DNA of 64,000 nt from assembly GCF_041242975.1 (NCBI RefSeq), contig NZ_CP162488.1, positions 2,842,001 through 2,906,000 on the forward strand, read 5' to 3'. The DNA is from Xanthomonas sp. DAR 35659. GTDB taxonomy: Bacteria > Pseudomonadota > Gammaproteobacteria > Xanthomonadales > Xanthomonadaceae. Of the stretch, positions 53,358 through 62,731 are shown piece by piece. Below the pieces are notes generated by a model that was not told the DNA's origin, ran no database searches, and saw only the letters and a program-made list of their open reading frames with translations. The position numbers and the translations under genes were made by a program. Position 1 is the stretch's first letter. Every line of letters starts with the position of its first letter.

Positions 53358-54944
53358 TCAGGGCGCGGCGTCCTGCAGGCGATAACCGGTGGTCGCGCGT
53401 TGCTCGCCGCGCCAGCGGTCGACGAAGCGCACGTCGATGCGATGCGCACCAACGCCCAGATCGGTCGGCAAGGTGCCGCGCCACAGGTGCTGCGACGGGA
53501 TCGCTTCCGGCGAGCGGTCATAGCCGCGCAGCGTTTCGGCGGCGTCGTCGCGCGCATTCTCGGCGAGCAGGTCCGGATCCGGCTGCTGCACCCGGCGCAT
53601 CGGCTTCCAGGCGCCGTCGTCGATGCGGTACTCCACGCGGCTGTCGTCCTGGCCCATGAACACGTTCGCGTACACCGCCCAGGCCGGATAGGCGCCGCGG
53701 CGCAGCACCTTGGGCGCGTGCACGGTCATCGCCACGTCCTCGTCGGCGCGCGCGGCGTGATAGGCCAGCGCATAGTCGCCGCCGCGCTTGACAGTCAGCC
53801 GCGCATACCCATTCGGGGTGCCATCGGCCATCGTCGCCGCGGGAATGCCATCGGCGTCCTTGACCCCGGACCAGAACGCGCCGCACGCCGCGCCCACGTT
53901 GTATTCGTGCAAGGGCTGCGCGCCACGCCAGCCGTCGTCGGCATCGTGATAGTAGTGGCGCTGGGTGTGGCTGTGGCCGCTGAGCACCAGCACATGCGGG
54001 AATTCCTGCAGCAGCGCGAACAGGCGCGCGCGGTCGGCATGGCGGAAGCTCTCCTTGCCCGGCGCCGCATCGAACAGCGGGATGTGCATGCCCAGCACCA
54101 GCAGCCGGTCCTTCGGCAGGGTCGCCAGGTAGGTCCGCAGGAACGCGAACTGGTCCTCGCGCAGGCCGCCGACGTAGTCCGGCTGCTGCTTGGGCTGGTA
54201 GACCACGTCGTCGAGGAACACGAAGCTGGCGCCGCCCTCTTCCACCGCGTAGGTGTCCGGGCCGTAGACCGCGCGCCAGCTCGACAGCGAGTCCGCGTCG
54301 TCGGCCGCATCGATGTTCAGGTCGTGGTTGCCGGGCACATGGAACCAGGGCACGCCGAGCTTGGCGGTCTCGGCGTTCAAGGCCGGATACAGCGAGAGGT
54401 CGTCGCTGACCACATCGCCCAGGGTGGTGCCCAGGCGCGCCTGGGTCTTGCCCAGCAACGGCGCGACGATGTTGCGCGCGTAATAGCCGACGTCGGTCGC
54501 CGAGGCGGTCTGGGTGTCGGTGAACACCAGCACGTCGGTGCTGTCCGCCTTGGGCTGCGCGCGCAGCGCGAAATCCCATTGGTCGGTGGCGCCGGCCGTC
54601 GGCGCGATGCCCGCGTATTTCAGCTTGGGCGACCCGGCCGGCGCGTAATGCCGCCAGTACTCCGGCAAGCCGTTGCCGGCGCTGGCGAAGGCATAGCCAT
54701 CGGGCTTGATCACGAACACCGTGCGCCCCGGCTCCACCTCCAGGCGATAGCGCCCCTGCGCATCGGTGCGCACGATCCGCACACCGTCGGAGACCTGCAC
54801 GCCGGCCACGCCGCGCTCGCCGCTGCCGCGGCCGGCATGGCCGTCGCGCTCCTGGTAGACGCTGCCGGTGATCGTCGCCGTCTGCGCCAGCGCGGGCACT
54901 GCGGCGATCGACAGGCAGGTGAGCACTACGGCACGCAACGACAT
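53358..54944 (-). CDS. Exported calcineurin-like phosphoesterase with N- and C-terminal accessory domains
   Basis: A 528-residue secreted protein. A signal peptide (AVVLTCLSIAAVPALA) precedes an N-terminal carboxypeptidase-regulatory-like beta domain (TATITGSVYQERDG; GVAGVQVSDGVRIVRTDAQG). The metallophosphatase core has LVFTDTQTAS, LGDVVSDDL, HVPGNHDLN, LGMHIPLF and VLSGHSHTQRH. A C-terminal beta domain has PAWAVYANVFMGQDDSRVEY. Motif I is D-x-Q instead of the usual D-x-H, known in some members. The order matches MetallophosN-Metallophos-MetallophosC proteins of unknown substrate. The ATG at 54944 gives the signal peptide. Confidence 0.9.
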   Translation of the reverse strand: MSLRAVVLTCLSIAAVPALAQTATITGSVYQERDGHAGRGSGERGVAGVQVSDGVRIVRTDAQGRYRLEVEPGRTVFVIKPDGYAFASAGNGLPEYWRHYAPAGSPKLKYAGIAPTAGATDQWDFALRAQPKADSTDVLVFTDTQTASATDVGYYARNIVAPLLGKTQARLGTTLGDVVSDDLSLYPALNAETAKLGVPWFHVPGNHDLNIDAADDADSLSSWRAVYGPDTYAVEEGGASFVFLDDVVYQPKQQPDYVGGLREDQFAFLRTYLATLPKDRLLVLGMHIPLFDAAPGKESFRHADRARLFALLQEFPHVLVLSGHSHTQRHYYHDADDGWRGAQPLHEYNVGAACGAFWSGVKDADGIPAATMADGTPNGYARLTVKRGGDYALAYHAARADEDVAMTVHAPKVLRRGAYPAWAVYANVFMGQDDSRVEYRIDDGAWKPMRRVQQPDPDLLAENARDDAAETLRGYDRSPEAIPSQHLWRGTLPTDLGVGAHRIDVRFVDRWRGEQRATTGYRLQDAAP

Positions 54945-55020
54945 GCGGGAATTCCGGCGATCAAAGAAGCCGCGATTGTAGCGATCCGCCGCGGCAGGGC
55001 GATGACCGCCGCCGCATTGG

Positions 55021-55644
55021 CTATGCGTGGCGCGCTTCCAGCACCGCGACCGCGTCGGCCAGGCCCAGGCCGCGCGCGCGCAGCAGCACGGTCAGGTGGT
55101 ACAGCAGGTCGGCGGCTTCGCCGAGCAGTGCCGCATCGTCCTGCGCCACCCCGGCCAGGGCGGTTTCCACGCCCTCCTCGCCCACCTTCTGCGCGATGCG
55201 GCGGACGCCGTTCTCGAACAGTTGCGTGGTGTAGCTGCCCAACGGCCGCTCGCGCTCGCGCTGTTCGACCAGGCGGTCGAGCGCGCCCAGGAACTGGCCC
55301 GGCGCCTGCGAGAAGCAACTGTCGCGGCCGAGGTGGCAAGTCGGCCCGCGCGGATGCGCGGTGACCAGCAAGGTGTCGCGGTCGCAGTCGGTCTCGATCG
55401 CCACCAGCTCCAGCGTATTGCCCGAGCTTTCGCCCTTGGTCCACAGGCGCTGCTTGCTGCGGCTGTAGAAGGTGACCTTGCCGCTGGCGCGGGTCGCGGC
55501 CAGCGCTTCGGCATTCATATAGCCGAGCATCAGCACGCGCAGCGTGGCCGCGTCCTGCACCACCACCGGCAGCAGGCCATCACCCTTGGCCCAATCCAGC
55601 GCCGCATCCGCGACCTCGGCGCCGTGCGTGTGTTCATGCGCCAT
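55021..55644 (-). CDS. hisI: Bifunctional phosphoribosyl-AMP cyclohydrolase / phosphoribosyl-ATP pyrophosphatase
   Basis: A 207-residue HisIE fusion catalysing histidine steps 2 and 3. The N-terminal HisI half has [38 protein letters not shown] and the zinc cysteine segment [15 protein letters not shown]. The C-terminal HisE half is the MazG-like helical domain with [14 protein letters not shown] and [15 protein letters not shown]. The start at ATG 55644 overlaps hisF by 11 nt. It is the last gene of the his operon; no terminator is evident before the phosphoesterase gene. Confidence 0.96.
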   Translation of the reverse strand: MAHEHTHGAEVADAALDWAKGDGLLPVVVQDAATLRVLMLGYMNAEALAATRASGKVTFYSRSKQRLWTKGESSGNTLELVAIETDCDRDTLLVTAHPRGPTCHLGRDSCFSQAPGQFLGALDRLVEQRERERPLGSYTTQLFENGVRRIAQKVGEEGVETALAGVAQDDAALLGEAADLLYHLTVLLRARGLGLADAVAVLEARHA

Positions 55645-56410
55645 CGCGCACCTCGATCTGTCGTTGGCGCAGGAAGCGCTTGAGTTCGGGAATCGGAATC
55701 GCGCCGCTGTGGAACACGCTGGCGGCCAGCGCGCCGTCCACGTCGGCCTGTTCGAACACATCGGCGAAGTGCTGCGGTTCGCCCGCGCCGCCGGAGGCGA
55801 TCAGCGGCACCTTGCACAAGGCGCGCACCGCGTACAGCTGGGCGATGTCGTAGCCGCGGCGCACGCCGTCGTTGTCCATGCAGTTGAGCACGATCTCGCC
55901 GGCGCCCAGTTGCTGCGCCTCCACCACCCAGTCCACGGTGCGCACGCGCAGCGCCTGGGTCTTGTCCGGGTCGCCGGTGAAGCGGCGCACGCGCCACTGG
56001 CCGTCGTCCTCGCGGATCGAGTCGATGCCGACCACCACGCACTGCACCCCGAACGCCTCGGCCAGCTCGGCGATCAGCGCCGGCCGCTCCAGCGCCGGCG
56101 AGTTGATCGAGATCTTGTCGGCGCCGGCATGCAGCACCGCGCGCGCGGTGGCCACGTCGCGGATGCCGCCGGCCACGCAGAACGGGATGTCGATCAGCCG
56201 CGCCACGCGCTCGACCCAGGCGTAGTCCACCGAGCGGCCTTGCGGGCTGGCGCCGATGTCGTAGAACACCAGTTCGTCGGCGCCCTGGTCGCGGTAGCGC
56301 AGCGCCAGGTCGACGATGTCGCCCATGTCGACGTGATCGCGGAACTTGACGCCCTTGACCACACGGCCGTCGCGCACGTCCAGGCACGGGATGATGCGCC
56401 GGCTCAGCAT
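55634..56410 (-). CDS. hisF: Imidazole glycerol phosphate synthase, cyclase subunit
   Basis: A 258-residue (beta/alpha)8 barrel that, with HisH, closes the imidazole ring and releases AICAR. It starts [20 protein letters not shown] with the catalytic Asp. [36 protein letters not shown] (second catalytic Asp region) and [14 protein letters not shown] follow, with phosphate-binding loops intact. The length is standard. The ATG overlaps the hisA stop by 7 nt and its own end overlaps hisI by 11 nt, so the order hisH-hisA-hisF-hisI is tightly coupled. Confidence 0.97.
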   Translation of the reverse strand: MLSRRIIPCLDVRDGRVVKGVKFRDHVDMGDIVDLALRYRDQGADELVFYDIGASPQGRSVDYAWVERVARLIDIPFCVAGGIRDVATARAVLHAGADKISINSPALERPALIAELAEAFGVQCVVVGIDSIREDDGQWRVRRFTGDPDKTQALRVRTVDWVVEAQQLGAGEIVLNCMDNDGVRRGYDIAQLYAVRALCKVPLIASGGAGEPQHFADVFEQADVDGALAASVFHSGAIPIPELKRFLRQRQIEVRDGA

Positions 56411-57138
56411 GCCAGCGCCTCGTCCAGGCGCAGCCGGCCTTCCAGCAGCGCCTTGCCGAGCACCGCGCCGGCGCAACCGGCCTCGCGCGCGGCGCGCACG
56501 TCGGCCGCGTCGCGGATGCCGCCGGAGGCCTGTACCTCCACGCCCGGCGCGATCTCGCGCAGGTAGGCGTACAGCGCCAGGTTCGGCCCGGACAGCATGC
56601 CGTCGCGTGCGATGTCGGTGCACAGCAGGTGCTTCAGTCCGGCCGCGGCGTACTCGACCGCCAGCGCCTCCAGGGTCAGCGACGAGGTCTCGGTCCAGCC
56701 CAGCACCGGCAGGCGCCAGACGCCTTGCGCGTCCTGGCGCGTGTCCAGCGCCACGGTGATGCGTTCGGGGCCGAAGTCGGCCAGCCACTCCAGCACCGAC
56801 TCGCGGTCGCGCACCGCCAGCGAGCCGATCACCACGCGCGTGGCGCCGGCATCCAGGATGCGCTGCACGTCGGCGCGAGAGCGCACGCCGCCGCCGGTCT
56901 GCACCTGCAGTCCGGTCTGCGCGCGGATCCGGCCCAGCAGCGGCGCCAGGGTGTAGCCGCCGGCGCGCGCCGCGTCCAGGTCCACCAGGTGCATCCAGGC
57001 CGCGCCGGCCTCGGCGAAGGCCTGCGCGCGCGGCAGCGGATCGTCGCCATAGTGGGTTTCGCGGGCGTAGTCGCCCTGCGCCAGCCGCACCACGCGGCCG
57101 TCGCGGATGTCCAGCGCGGGATAGACGAGGAAGCTCAT
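56404..57138 (-). CDS. hisA: ProFAR isomerase
   Basis: A 244-residue barrel enzyme isomerising the ProFAR aminoaldose to its ketose (PRFAR). It has [20 protein letters not shown] (catalytic Asp), [20 protein letters not shown], the second catalytic Asp in [15 protein letters not shown] and [11 protein letters not shown]. It is homologous to the next gene, hisF, as expected from their common origin. The ATG overlaps the hisH stop by 4 nt. Confidence 0.97.
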   Translation of the reverse strand: MSFLVYPALDIRDGRVVRLAQGDYARETHYGDDPLPRAQAFAEAGAAWMHLVDLDAARAGGYTLAPLLGRIRAQTGLQVQTGGGVRSRADVQRILDAGATRVVIGSLAVRDRESVLEWLADFGPERITVALDTRQDAQGVWRLPVLGWTETSSLTLEALAVEYAAAGLKHLLCTDIARDGMLSGPNLALYAYLREIAPGVEVQASGGIRDAADVRAAREAGCAGAVLGKALLEGRLRLDEALAC

Positions 57139-57737
57139 GGGAAATCGGTCTCGAGGAAGTTGCGCAGGATGCGCGCGCCGGTGCTCGCCGAGCGCTCGGG
57201 ATGGAACTGCGCGCCGCAGCGGCGGCCGCGCTGCACCACCGCGGTGAACAACCCGCCGTGATCGCAGGCCGCTACGGTGTCGGCGGTGACCGGCGCGGCA
57301 TAGCCGTGCACGAAGTAGGCGCTGGCCCGCTCCGGCACGCCGTCCAGCAGCGGCGAGGGACGCATCGGCAGCAGCCGGTTCCAGCCCATGTGCGGGATGC
57401 GGATGCCCAACGCCGGCGGCATGTGCCGGACCACGCCGGTGAGCAGGCCCAGGCAATCGACCTCGCCTTCCTCGGAACGTTCGAACAGCAGCTGCATGCC
57501 CAGGCAGATGCCGATCAACGGCACCTGCAACGCGCGCAACGGCTCGATCAGGCCTTGCTCGCGCAGCCGCGCCATCGCGTGCGGCGCGGCGCCGACGCCG
57601 GGCAGGATCACCCGGTCCGCGCCCTGCAAGCCTGCCGCGTCGCGTACCAGCCGCGCTTCCACGCCCAACCGTTCGAGTGCGTAACGCACCGACCCCAGGT
57701 TGGCGCCGCCGGCATCGATCAGGGCCACATCGGTCAT
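57135..57737 (-). CDS. hisH: Imidazole glycerol phosphate synthase, glutamine amidotransferase subunit
   Basis: A 200-residue class I amidotransferase giving ammonia to HisF. It has the nucleophile in [18 protein letters not shown] and the catalytic His/Glu in [14 protein letters not shown]; the oxyanion region [12 protein letters not shown] is intact. It is followed by hisA with a 4-nt overlap. It lies 28 bp after hisB, the largest gap in the operon. Confidence 0.97.
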   Translation of the reverse strand: MTDVALIDAGGANLGSVRYALERLGVEARLVRDAAGLQGADRVILPGVGAAPHAMARLREQGLIEPLRALQVPLIGICLGMQLLFERSEEGEVDCLGLLTGVVRHMPPALGIRIPHMGWNRLLPMRPSPLLDGVPERASAYFVHGYAAPVTADTVAACDHGGLFTAVVQRGRRCGAQFHPERSASTGARILRNFLETDFP

Positions 57738-57765
57738 CGCAGGCTCCTCGCCGCCGCCGCGCGCA

Positions 57766-58893
57766 TCACAGCACGCCCTTGGTGGACGGCAAGGCCGCGC
57801 CCTCGCGGCGCAGCGCCTGGCGCAAGGCCCGCGCCAGGGCCTTGAAGCAGGCCTCGACCTTGTGGTGGTCGTTGTCGCCGTGCACGCGCAGGTGCAGGTT
57901 CAATCCGGACGCGTCGCACAGCGAGCGGAAGAAGTGCGGCACCAGTTCTGTCGGCAGGTCGCCGACGCGCTCGCGCTTGAACTCACCCTCGAACACGAAA
58001 TACGGGCGCCCGCTGAAATCCAGCGCGGCACTGGCCAGGGTCTCGTCCATCGGCAAGGTGAAGCCGGCACGGCCAGCGGCCTCGCCAGCCGGCCACGGGC
58101 CGTCGGCCGGGTCGAAGCCGTAGCGGCCGATGCCGCGCTTGTCGCCCAGTGCCTGGCGCAGCGCCTGGCCCAGCGCCAGGCCGGTGTCCTCGACGGTGTG
58201 GTGCTCGTCGATGTGCAGGTCGCCGTCGGCGCGCACGTCCAGCGCGAAACCGCCGTGCTTGCCGATCTGCTCGAGCATGTGGTCGAAGAACGGCAGGCCG
58301 GTGGCGCAGTGCGGATCGCGCACCAGGTCCAGGTCGACCTCGACCGCGATCCGGGTTTCCTTGGTGTCGCGCTGCACGGTGGCGCGGCGCGGCGCATCGG
58401 CCAGTGCGTGGGCGATGCCGGCCCAGTCCCAGTCGCCGCCGAACTGTTCGGTCTTGAGCTGGAAGCCGCGGATGCGCAGGTTCTCGGCGAACTGGATGTC
58501 GGTGAGGCGATCGCCGACCATCGCCGAGCGCGCCCAGTCGATGCTGCGATCCTGCAGATAGGGCAGCATCAGGCCGGTGCCGGGTTTGCGCGTGGGCGCA
58601 TTGTCGGCCGGCCAACTGCGGTCGATCAGCACCTCGCGGAACACGATGCCCTGGCTTTCGAAGATCTGCAGCATCAGGTCGTTGGGGCCGTCGAACGCGG
58701 CTTGCGGATAGGCTGCGCTGCCCAGGCCGTCCTGGTTGGTGACGATGACGAACTGGTAGCCGGCATCGCGCAGCTTGAGCATGGCCGGGATCACGCCGCG
58801 CACGAAGCGCAGCTTCTCGTAGGCGTCGATCTGGAAATCGGCCGGCTCTTCGATCAGGGTGCCGTCGCGGTCCACGAACAGGATCGGGGTCAT
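57766..58893 (-). CDS. hisB: Bifunctional histidinol-phosphatase / imidazoleglycerol-phosphate dehydratase
   Basis: A 375-residue HisB fusion. The N-terminal HAD phosphatase has [18 protein letters not shown] (DxD), VTNQDGLGS and [15 protein letters not shown]. The C-terminal dehydratase has the manganese-binding histidine motifs [35 protein letters not shown] and [20 protein letters not shown]. The fused form is typical of gammaproteobacteria. The ATG overlaps the hisC stop by 4 nt. It catalyses two non-consecutive steps. Confidence 0.97.
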   Translation of the reverse strand: MTPILFVDRDGTLIEEPADFQIDAYEKLRFVRGVIPAMLKLRDAGYQFVIVTNQDGLGSAAYPQAAFDGPNDLMLQIFESQGIVFREVLIDRSWPADNAPTRKPGTGLMLPYLQDRSIDWARSAMVGDRLTDIQFAENLRIRGFQLKTEQFGGDWDWAGIAHALADAPRRATVQRDTKETRIAVEVDLDLVRDPHCATGLPFFDHMLEQIGKHGGFALDVRADGDLHIDEHHTVEDTGLALGQALRQALGDKRGIGRYGFDPADGPWPAGEAAGRAGFTLPMDETLASAALDFSGRPYFVFEGEFKRERVGDLPTELVPHFFRSLCDASGLNLHLRVHGDNDHHKVEACFKALARALRQALRREGAALPSTKGVL

Positions 58894-59999
58894 GCCGCCG
58901 CCCTCCCCGCCTGCAGCGCGCCGAGCACGCGCTGGTTCTGCTCCGCGGTGCCGATCGTGATGCGCAGCGCGTCGCCCAGGCTCGGCGCGGCGCGCTGGTC
59001 GCGTACCACCACGCCGGCCGCGAGCAAGGCGCGGAACGCGCCTTCGGCATCGTCGAAGCGCAGCAGCAGGAAGTTGCCCTGCGAGGGATACACGCGGCGC
59101 ACGCCCGGCAGCACCGCCAGCGCCGCGGCCATGCGCTCGCGCTCGCGGCGGATCTCGGCCACGCGCGCGGCGGTCTGGCGCAACGGCTCGGCCTGCAGCG
59201 CGGCCAGCGCCAACTGCGTGCATGGCGCCGGGATCGGGTACGGCGCCTGGCAGCGGCGCAAGACCGCGATCAGCGCCGGATCGGCGATCACGCAACCGAT
59301 TCGCGCCGCGGCCAGCGCATGCGCCTTGGACAGGGTGCGCAACAACGCCAGGTTCGGGTGGCGCGCCAGCAGCGTGGTCGCCGAGGGCACGTCGGAAAAT
59401 TCGCCATAGGCTTCGTCGACCACCAGCAGCGCGCGCCCATGCAGGCGCTCGGCGGCGCGTTCGATGTCCGCCAGCGGGATCGCCGCGCCGCTGGGATTGC
59501 CGGGCGAACACAGGAACACCAGCTTGGCCATCTGGCTCAGCGCCGCTTCCACCACCGCATCCACATCGGTGACCAGGCCGGCAGCATCTTCGCGCAGCGG
59601 CACCGCGACGATGCGCGCATTCTGCAGCCGCGCGCAGACCGCATACATGCCGAACACCGGCGGGGTGATCACGATCGCGTCGCGGCCCGGCTCGCACAGC
59701 GCGCGCAGCAGCAGGTCGATGGCCTCGTCGCTGCCGCGGCCGAGCAGCAGTTGCTCCGGCGCACAGGCGTACAGCGATGCCAGCGCCGCGCGCAACGCCG
59801 GCGGTTGCGGATCCGGATAGCGGCGGTTGCCGGCATCGCGGTCGGCGGGATTGGCCCAGGCCGATTCGTTGGCGTTGAGCCAGACCTCGCCGTGCAGCGC
59901 GCTGCTGCGCGCCGAGGAATAGCCGGCGAAATCGCGCAGGTCGGGACGCACCAGCGCCAGCATCGAGCCCGGCATCGGGGTGTCGTTCGCCCCGCTCAT
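58890..59999 (-). CDS. hisC: Histidinol-phosphate aminotransferase
   Basis: A 369-residue fold-type I PLP enzyme. The substrate-side start has [30 protein letters not shown] follows, then the [14 protein letters not shown] and [11 protein letters not shown] motifs. The PLP lysine is in [15 protein letters not shown] and a phosphate-anchoring Arg in [14 protein letters not shown]. Length and motifs are standard for HisC. The 4-nt overlaps with hisD and hisB fix both ends. Confidence 0.96.
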   Translation of the reverse strand: MSGANDTPMPGSMLALVRPDLRDFAGYSSARSSALHGEVWLNANESAWANPADRDAGNRRYPDPQPPALRAALASLYACAPEQLLLGRGSDEAIDLLLRALCEPGRDAIVITPPVFGMYAVCARLQNARIVAVPLREDAAGLVTDVDAVVEAALSQMAKLVFLCSPGNPSGAAIPLADIERAAERLHGRALLVVDEAYGEFSDVPSATTLLARHPNLALLRTLSKAHALAAARIGCVIADPALIAVLRRCQAPYPIPAPCTQLALAALQAEPLRQTAARVAEIRRERERMAAALAVLPGVRRVYPSQGNFLLLRFDDAEGAFRALLAAGVVVRDQRAAPSLGDALRITIGTAEQNQRVLGALQAGRAAA

Positions 60000-61291
60000 G
60001 CCGCCTTCTCCATGCGCAGCGCCACCGCGTTGGCGTGCGCGTCCAGGCCCTCGGCGCGGGCCATGGTCACCGCGCAGGCGCCGATGCCGGCGATGCCGGC
60101 GCGGCTGGCCGCCTGCACGCTGACGAAATTCTGGAAGCTGGCGACGCTGACCCCGCTGTAAGCGCGCGCCGCACCGCTGGTCGGCAACACGTGATTGGTG
60201 CCGCTGCAATAGTCGCCCAGCGCCTCGGGGGTGTAGTCGCCGAGGAACACCGAACCGGCGGCCTCCACACGTTCCAGCCAGGCGCGCGGGTCGCGCAGGG
60301 CCAGGATCAGATGCTCGGGCGCATAACGGTTGCTGATCGCGAAGGCATCCTCGAGCGCGCCGACCTGGATCAGCCGCGATGCAGCCAGGGCCTGGCGCGC
60401 GATCGCCGCGCGCGGCAACGTCGCCAACTGGCGTTCGATCTCGTCCTCGACCGCGTCGATCAGCTCGGCGCTGTCGGACAGCAGCAGCACCTGCGAGTCC
60501 GGGCCGTGCTCGGCCTGCGACAGCAGGTCGGCGGCGACGAAGGCGGCATCGGCGCCGACATCGGCGATCACCAGCACCTCGGACGGGCCGGCGGGCATGT
60601 CGATCGCCGCCGCGCCGGCTTGCGCCACCTGCTGCTTGGCTTCGGTCACATAGGCGTTGCCCGGCCCGAACAGCTTGTCGCACGACGGCACCGACTCGGT
60701 GCCGAAGCCCATCGCCGCGATCGCCTGCGCGCCGCCGAGCTTGAACACGCGGTCCACGCCGCTCAGCTTCGCCGCGACCAGCACCGCCGGATCGGCCGAG
60801 CCGTCGGCGCGCGGCGGCGTGCACAGCACCACCTCGCGGCACCCGGCCAGCGCCGCCGGCACGCACAGCATCAGCGCGGTGGACGGCAGCGGCGCGCTGC
60901 CGGCCGGCACGTACAGGCCGACCCGGCCGATCGGCCGCACCACCCGCTCGCAGACCACGCCCGGCGCTGTTTCCACCGCATAGGGTTGGGCCATGCCGGC
61001 ACGGTGGAACGTCTCGATCCGCGCCGCGGCCTGCGCCATCGCCTCGCGCAACACGGCCGGCACCGCCGCTTCGGCCGCGGCGAACTCGTCGGCACCCACT
61101 TCGAAACTCTGCAGCACCACACCGTCGAACCGCGCGGTGATCTCGCGCAATGCCGCGTCGCCGCGACCGCGCACGTCGTCCAGCAACTGCGTCACCGCGG
61201 CGCGGGTCTGCGCGGCCACGGTCTGCGCCGGCCGGGTCAAGGCCTGCGTGCGCGCCTGCGCATCGAGCGAATTCCAGTCCAGTCGGTTCAT
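59996..61291 (-). CDS. hisD: Histidinol dehydrogenase
   Basis: A 431-residue zinc/NAD enzyme oxidising histidinol to histidine, the last two steps. It has [32 protein letters not shown], the signature [19 protein letters not shown], the zinc-site segments [12 protein letters not shown] and [10 protein letters not shown], and [18 protein letters not shown]. It starts at ATG 61291, overlapping hisG by 4 nt; a longer upstream frame is shadow of hisG. The length equals E. coli HisD. Confidence 0.97.
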   Translation of the reverse strand: MNRLDWNSLDAQARTQALTRPAQTVAAQTRAAVTQLLDDVRGRGDAALREITARFDGVVLQSFEVGADEFAAAEAAVPAVLREAMAQAAARIETFHRAGMAQPYAVETAPGVVCERVVRPIGRVGLYVPAGSAPLPSTALMLCVPAALAGCREVVLCTPPRADGSADPAVLVAAKLSGVDRVFKLGGAQAIAAMGFGTESVPSCDKLFGPGNAYVTEAKQQVAQAGAAAIDMPAGPSEVLVIADVGADAAFVAADLLSQAEHGPDSQVLLLSDSAELIDAVEDEIERQLATLPRAAIARQALAASRLIQVGALEDAFAISNRYAPEHLILALRDPRAWLERVEAAGSVFLGDYTPEALGDYCSGTNHVLPTSGAARAYSGVSVASFQNFVSVQAASRAGIAGIGACAVTMARAEGLDAHANAVALRMEKAA

Positions 61292-62202
61292 GCCAGCGAG
61301 CGCTCCACCGTCAACACCATCAAGCCCTGCGCGCCGGCGCGTTCCAGTTCCTCCATGCGCTGCCAGGTGATCGCGCCATGACACATCGTCTGCAGGTGCA
61401 GCGGGCCATCGCCGTCGCCCGGCAGTTGCACCAGCGGGTCGGCATCGGGCAGCAAGCGGGTCAGTTCGGCGACGTGGTCGCGCGCGGCGCGGAACATCAG
61501 CAGCTTGCTATCGCGCAGCTTGAGCACGCCGTCGAGCCGCCGCAGCAGCATCGCCGCCAGTCCGGCGCGGGCGTCGCCCGGCTCGCGCACCGGCCCGGCC
61601 AGTACCGCCTCGCTCTCCAGCAGCGTTTCCACCGGCTTGAGCTGGTTGGCGGCCAGGGTCGCGCCGCTGGACACCAGGTCGCAGATCAGGTCGGCGGTGC
61701 CCAGGCGCGGCGCGATCTCCACCGAGCCGGACAGTTCCACCACCTGCGCGTCGATGCCGCGCGCCTCCAGCCAGTCGGCCAGCACCGCCGGATAGCTGGT
61801 GGCGATGCGCATGCCCTGCAACTGTTCCGGGCCGGTCCACTCCCAACCGTCGGGCACCGCCAGCATCAGCCGGCACTGGCCGAAGTTGAGGCCGCGCAGC
61901 GCCCGGTAGGCCTCGGGCATGCCGTTGCGGCGGCGCTCGCCGGCCTGCTCCTCGAGTTCGTTGCGGCCGACGATGCCGAAGTCGCACACGCCATCGGCGA
62001 TCAGGCCGGGAATGTCGTCGTCGCGCACCAACAGCAGGTCCACCGGCAACGACTCGCCGTAGCAGAACAGCTTGTCGCGGCTTTCGCGCCAGCTCAGCCC
62101 GCAGGCCGCCAGCAGCGCGCGCGCCGGTTCGGCCAGGCGGCCGCTCTTCTGGATCGCGATACGCAGCCGGTCACGCGCCGGCGCTGCCAGGGAAGCACTC
62201 AT
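61288..62202 (-). CDS. hisG: ATP phosphoribosyltransferase (long form)
   Basis: A 304-residue long-type HisG, the first and feedback-regulated step. The catalytic domains have [40 protein letters not shown] and the PRPP loop region [22 protein letters not shown]-terminal ACT-like regulatory domain (about 225-304) binds histidine, so no HisZ partner is needed. It starts 9 nt after the TrpR-like regulator, suggesting that both are on one transcript. ATG 62202 is used. Confidence 0.97.
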   Translation of the reverse strand: MSASLAAPARDRLRIAIQKSGRLAEPARALLAACGLSWRESRDKLFCYGESLPVDLLLVRDDDIPGLIADGVCDFGIVGRNELEEQAGERRRNGMPEAYRALRGLNFGQCRLMLAVPDGWEWTGPEQLQGMRIATSYPAVLADWLEARGIDAQVVELSGSVEIAPRLGTADLICDLVSSGATLAANQLKPVETLLESEAVLAGPVREPGDARAGLAAMLLRRLDGVLKLRDSKLLMFRAARDHVAELTRLLPDADPLVQLPGDGDGPLHLQTMCHGAITWQRMEELERAGAQGLMVLTVERSLA

Positions 62203-62211
62203 CAGGACATC

Positions 62212-62535
62212 TCAGTGGGAGTCGGAAGGACGCGCCGCTTGCCGACGCAACGCCGTGGCATAGCCGCCGGCGCCGTATTCCAGGGTCCGCGCGACGCGGC
62301 CGATGGTGGTGACGCTGACCTGGGTCAGCTCGTGGATCTCGCGGTACGGCACGCCCTTGAGCAGCAGCGGCACCACCCGCCAGCGATCGGACATCGCCTC
62401 CAGCTCGGCGGGCGTGCACAGATCCTGCAGGAACGCGGCGACTTCCTGCGGCTTGCTCAGGTGCGCCAGGGCACGCGACAAGGCCTTGAACCATGCGTCT
62501 TCGCGATCGGCGGCGGGGGCAGGACGTTGTTTCAT
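62212..62535 (-). CDS. TrpR-like (YerC/YecD) regulator heading the his operon
   Basis: A 107-residue TrpR-superfamily protein. DAWFKALSRALAHLSKPQEV and AAFLQDLCTPAELEAMSDRW form the dimerisation helices, and PYREIHELTQVSVTTIGRVA (63-82) the helix-turn-helix, preceded by the LLLKGV turn where TrpR binds its amino acid. It is the first gene of the operon, 9 nt before hisG. It is probably a histidine-responsive repressor (HisR); this is inference from position and fold. ATG 62535 has no ribosome-binding site and coincides with the predicted transcription start, suggesting a leaderless message. Confidence 0.88.
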   Translation of the reverse strand: MKQRPAPAADREDAWFKALSRALAHLSKPQEVAAFLQDLCTPAELEAMSDRWRVVPLLLKGVPYREIHELTQVSVTTIGRVARTLEYGAGGYATALRRQAARPSDSH

Positions 62536-62541
62536 TGCGCT

Positions 62542-62571
62542 AATGTAATAGCGCGCTAGTACATTGGTCAA
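62542..62571 (-). promoter_or_regulatory. his operon promoter with embedded 24-bp operator
   Basis: On the minus strand TTGACC (62571-62566) and TACATT (62547-62542) are 18 nt apart. The whole spacer and -10 form a dyad, 62542-62565, with + strand halves AATGTAATAGCG and CGCTAGTACATT that differ from perfect symmetry at a single base pair. The site is ideal for the adjacent TrpR-like regulator to block RNA polymerase. The predicted start is 7 nt past the -10, at the A of the ATG. Confidence 0.72.
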
Positions 62572-62731
62572 CAGGGACCTGCACGCAGCCACGTTCCACG
62601 AGGCCGGCAATGGACGACTGGCGAGATCGTGCCCGCGTCCGCGCGGCGAACCAGGCGATAGCGAAGCAGACGATTGGAAAATCGCGCCTGGACTGCTAGC
62701 GTCGCCCGGGTTCAACCACGCGGAGCAAGGG

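Noticed and set aside
53092..53385. Short frame ending in RFFYF before the T-run, resembling a phenylalanine attenuator leader peptide
   Set aside because: The Phe/Tyr run is simply the terminator's T-tract read in frame, the frame does not stop there, and no phe gene follows.
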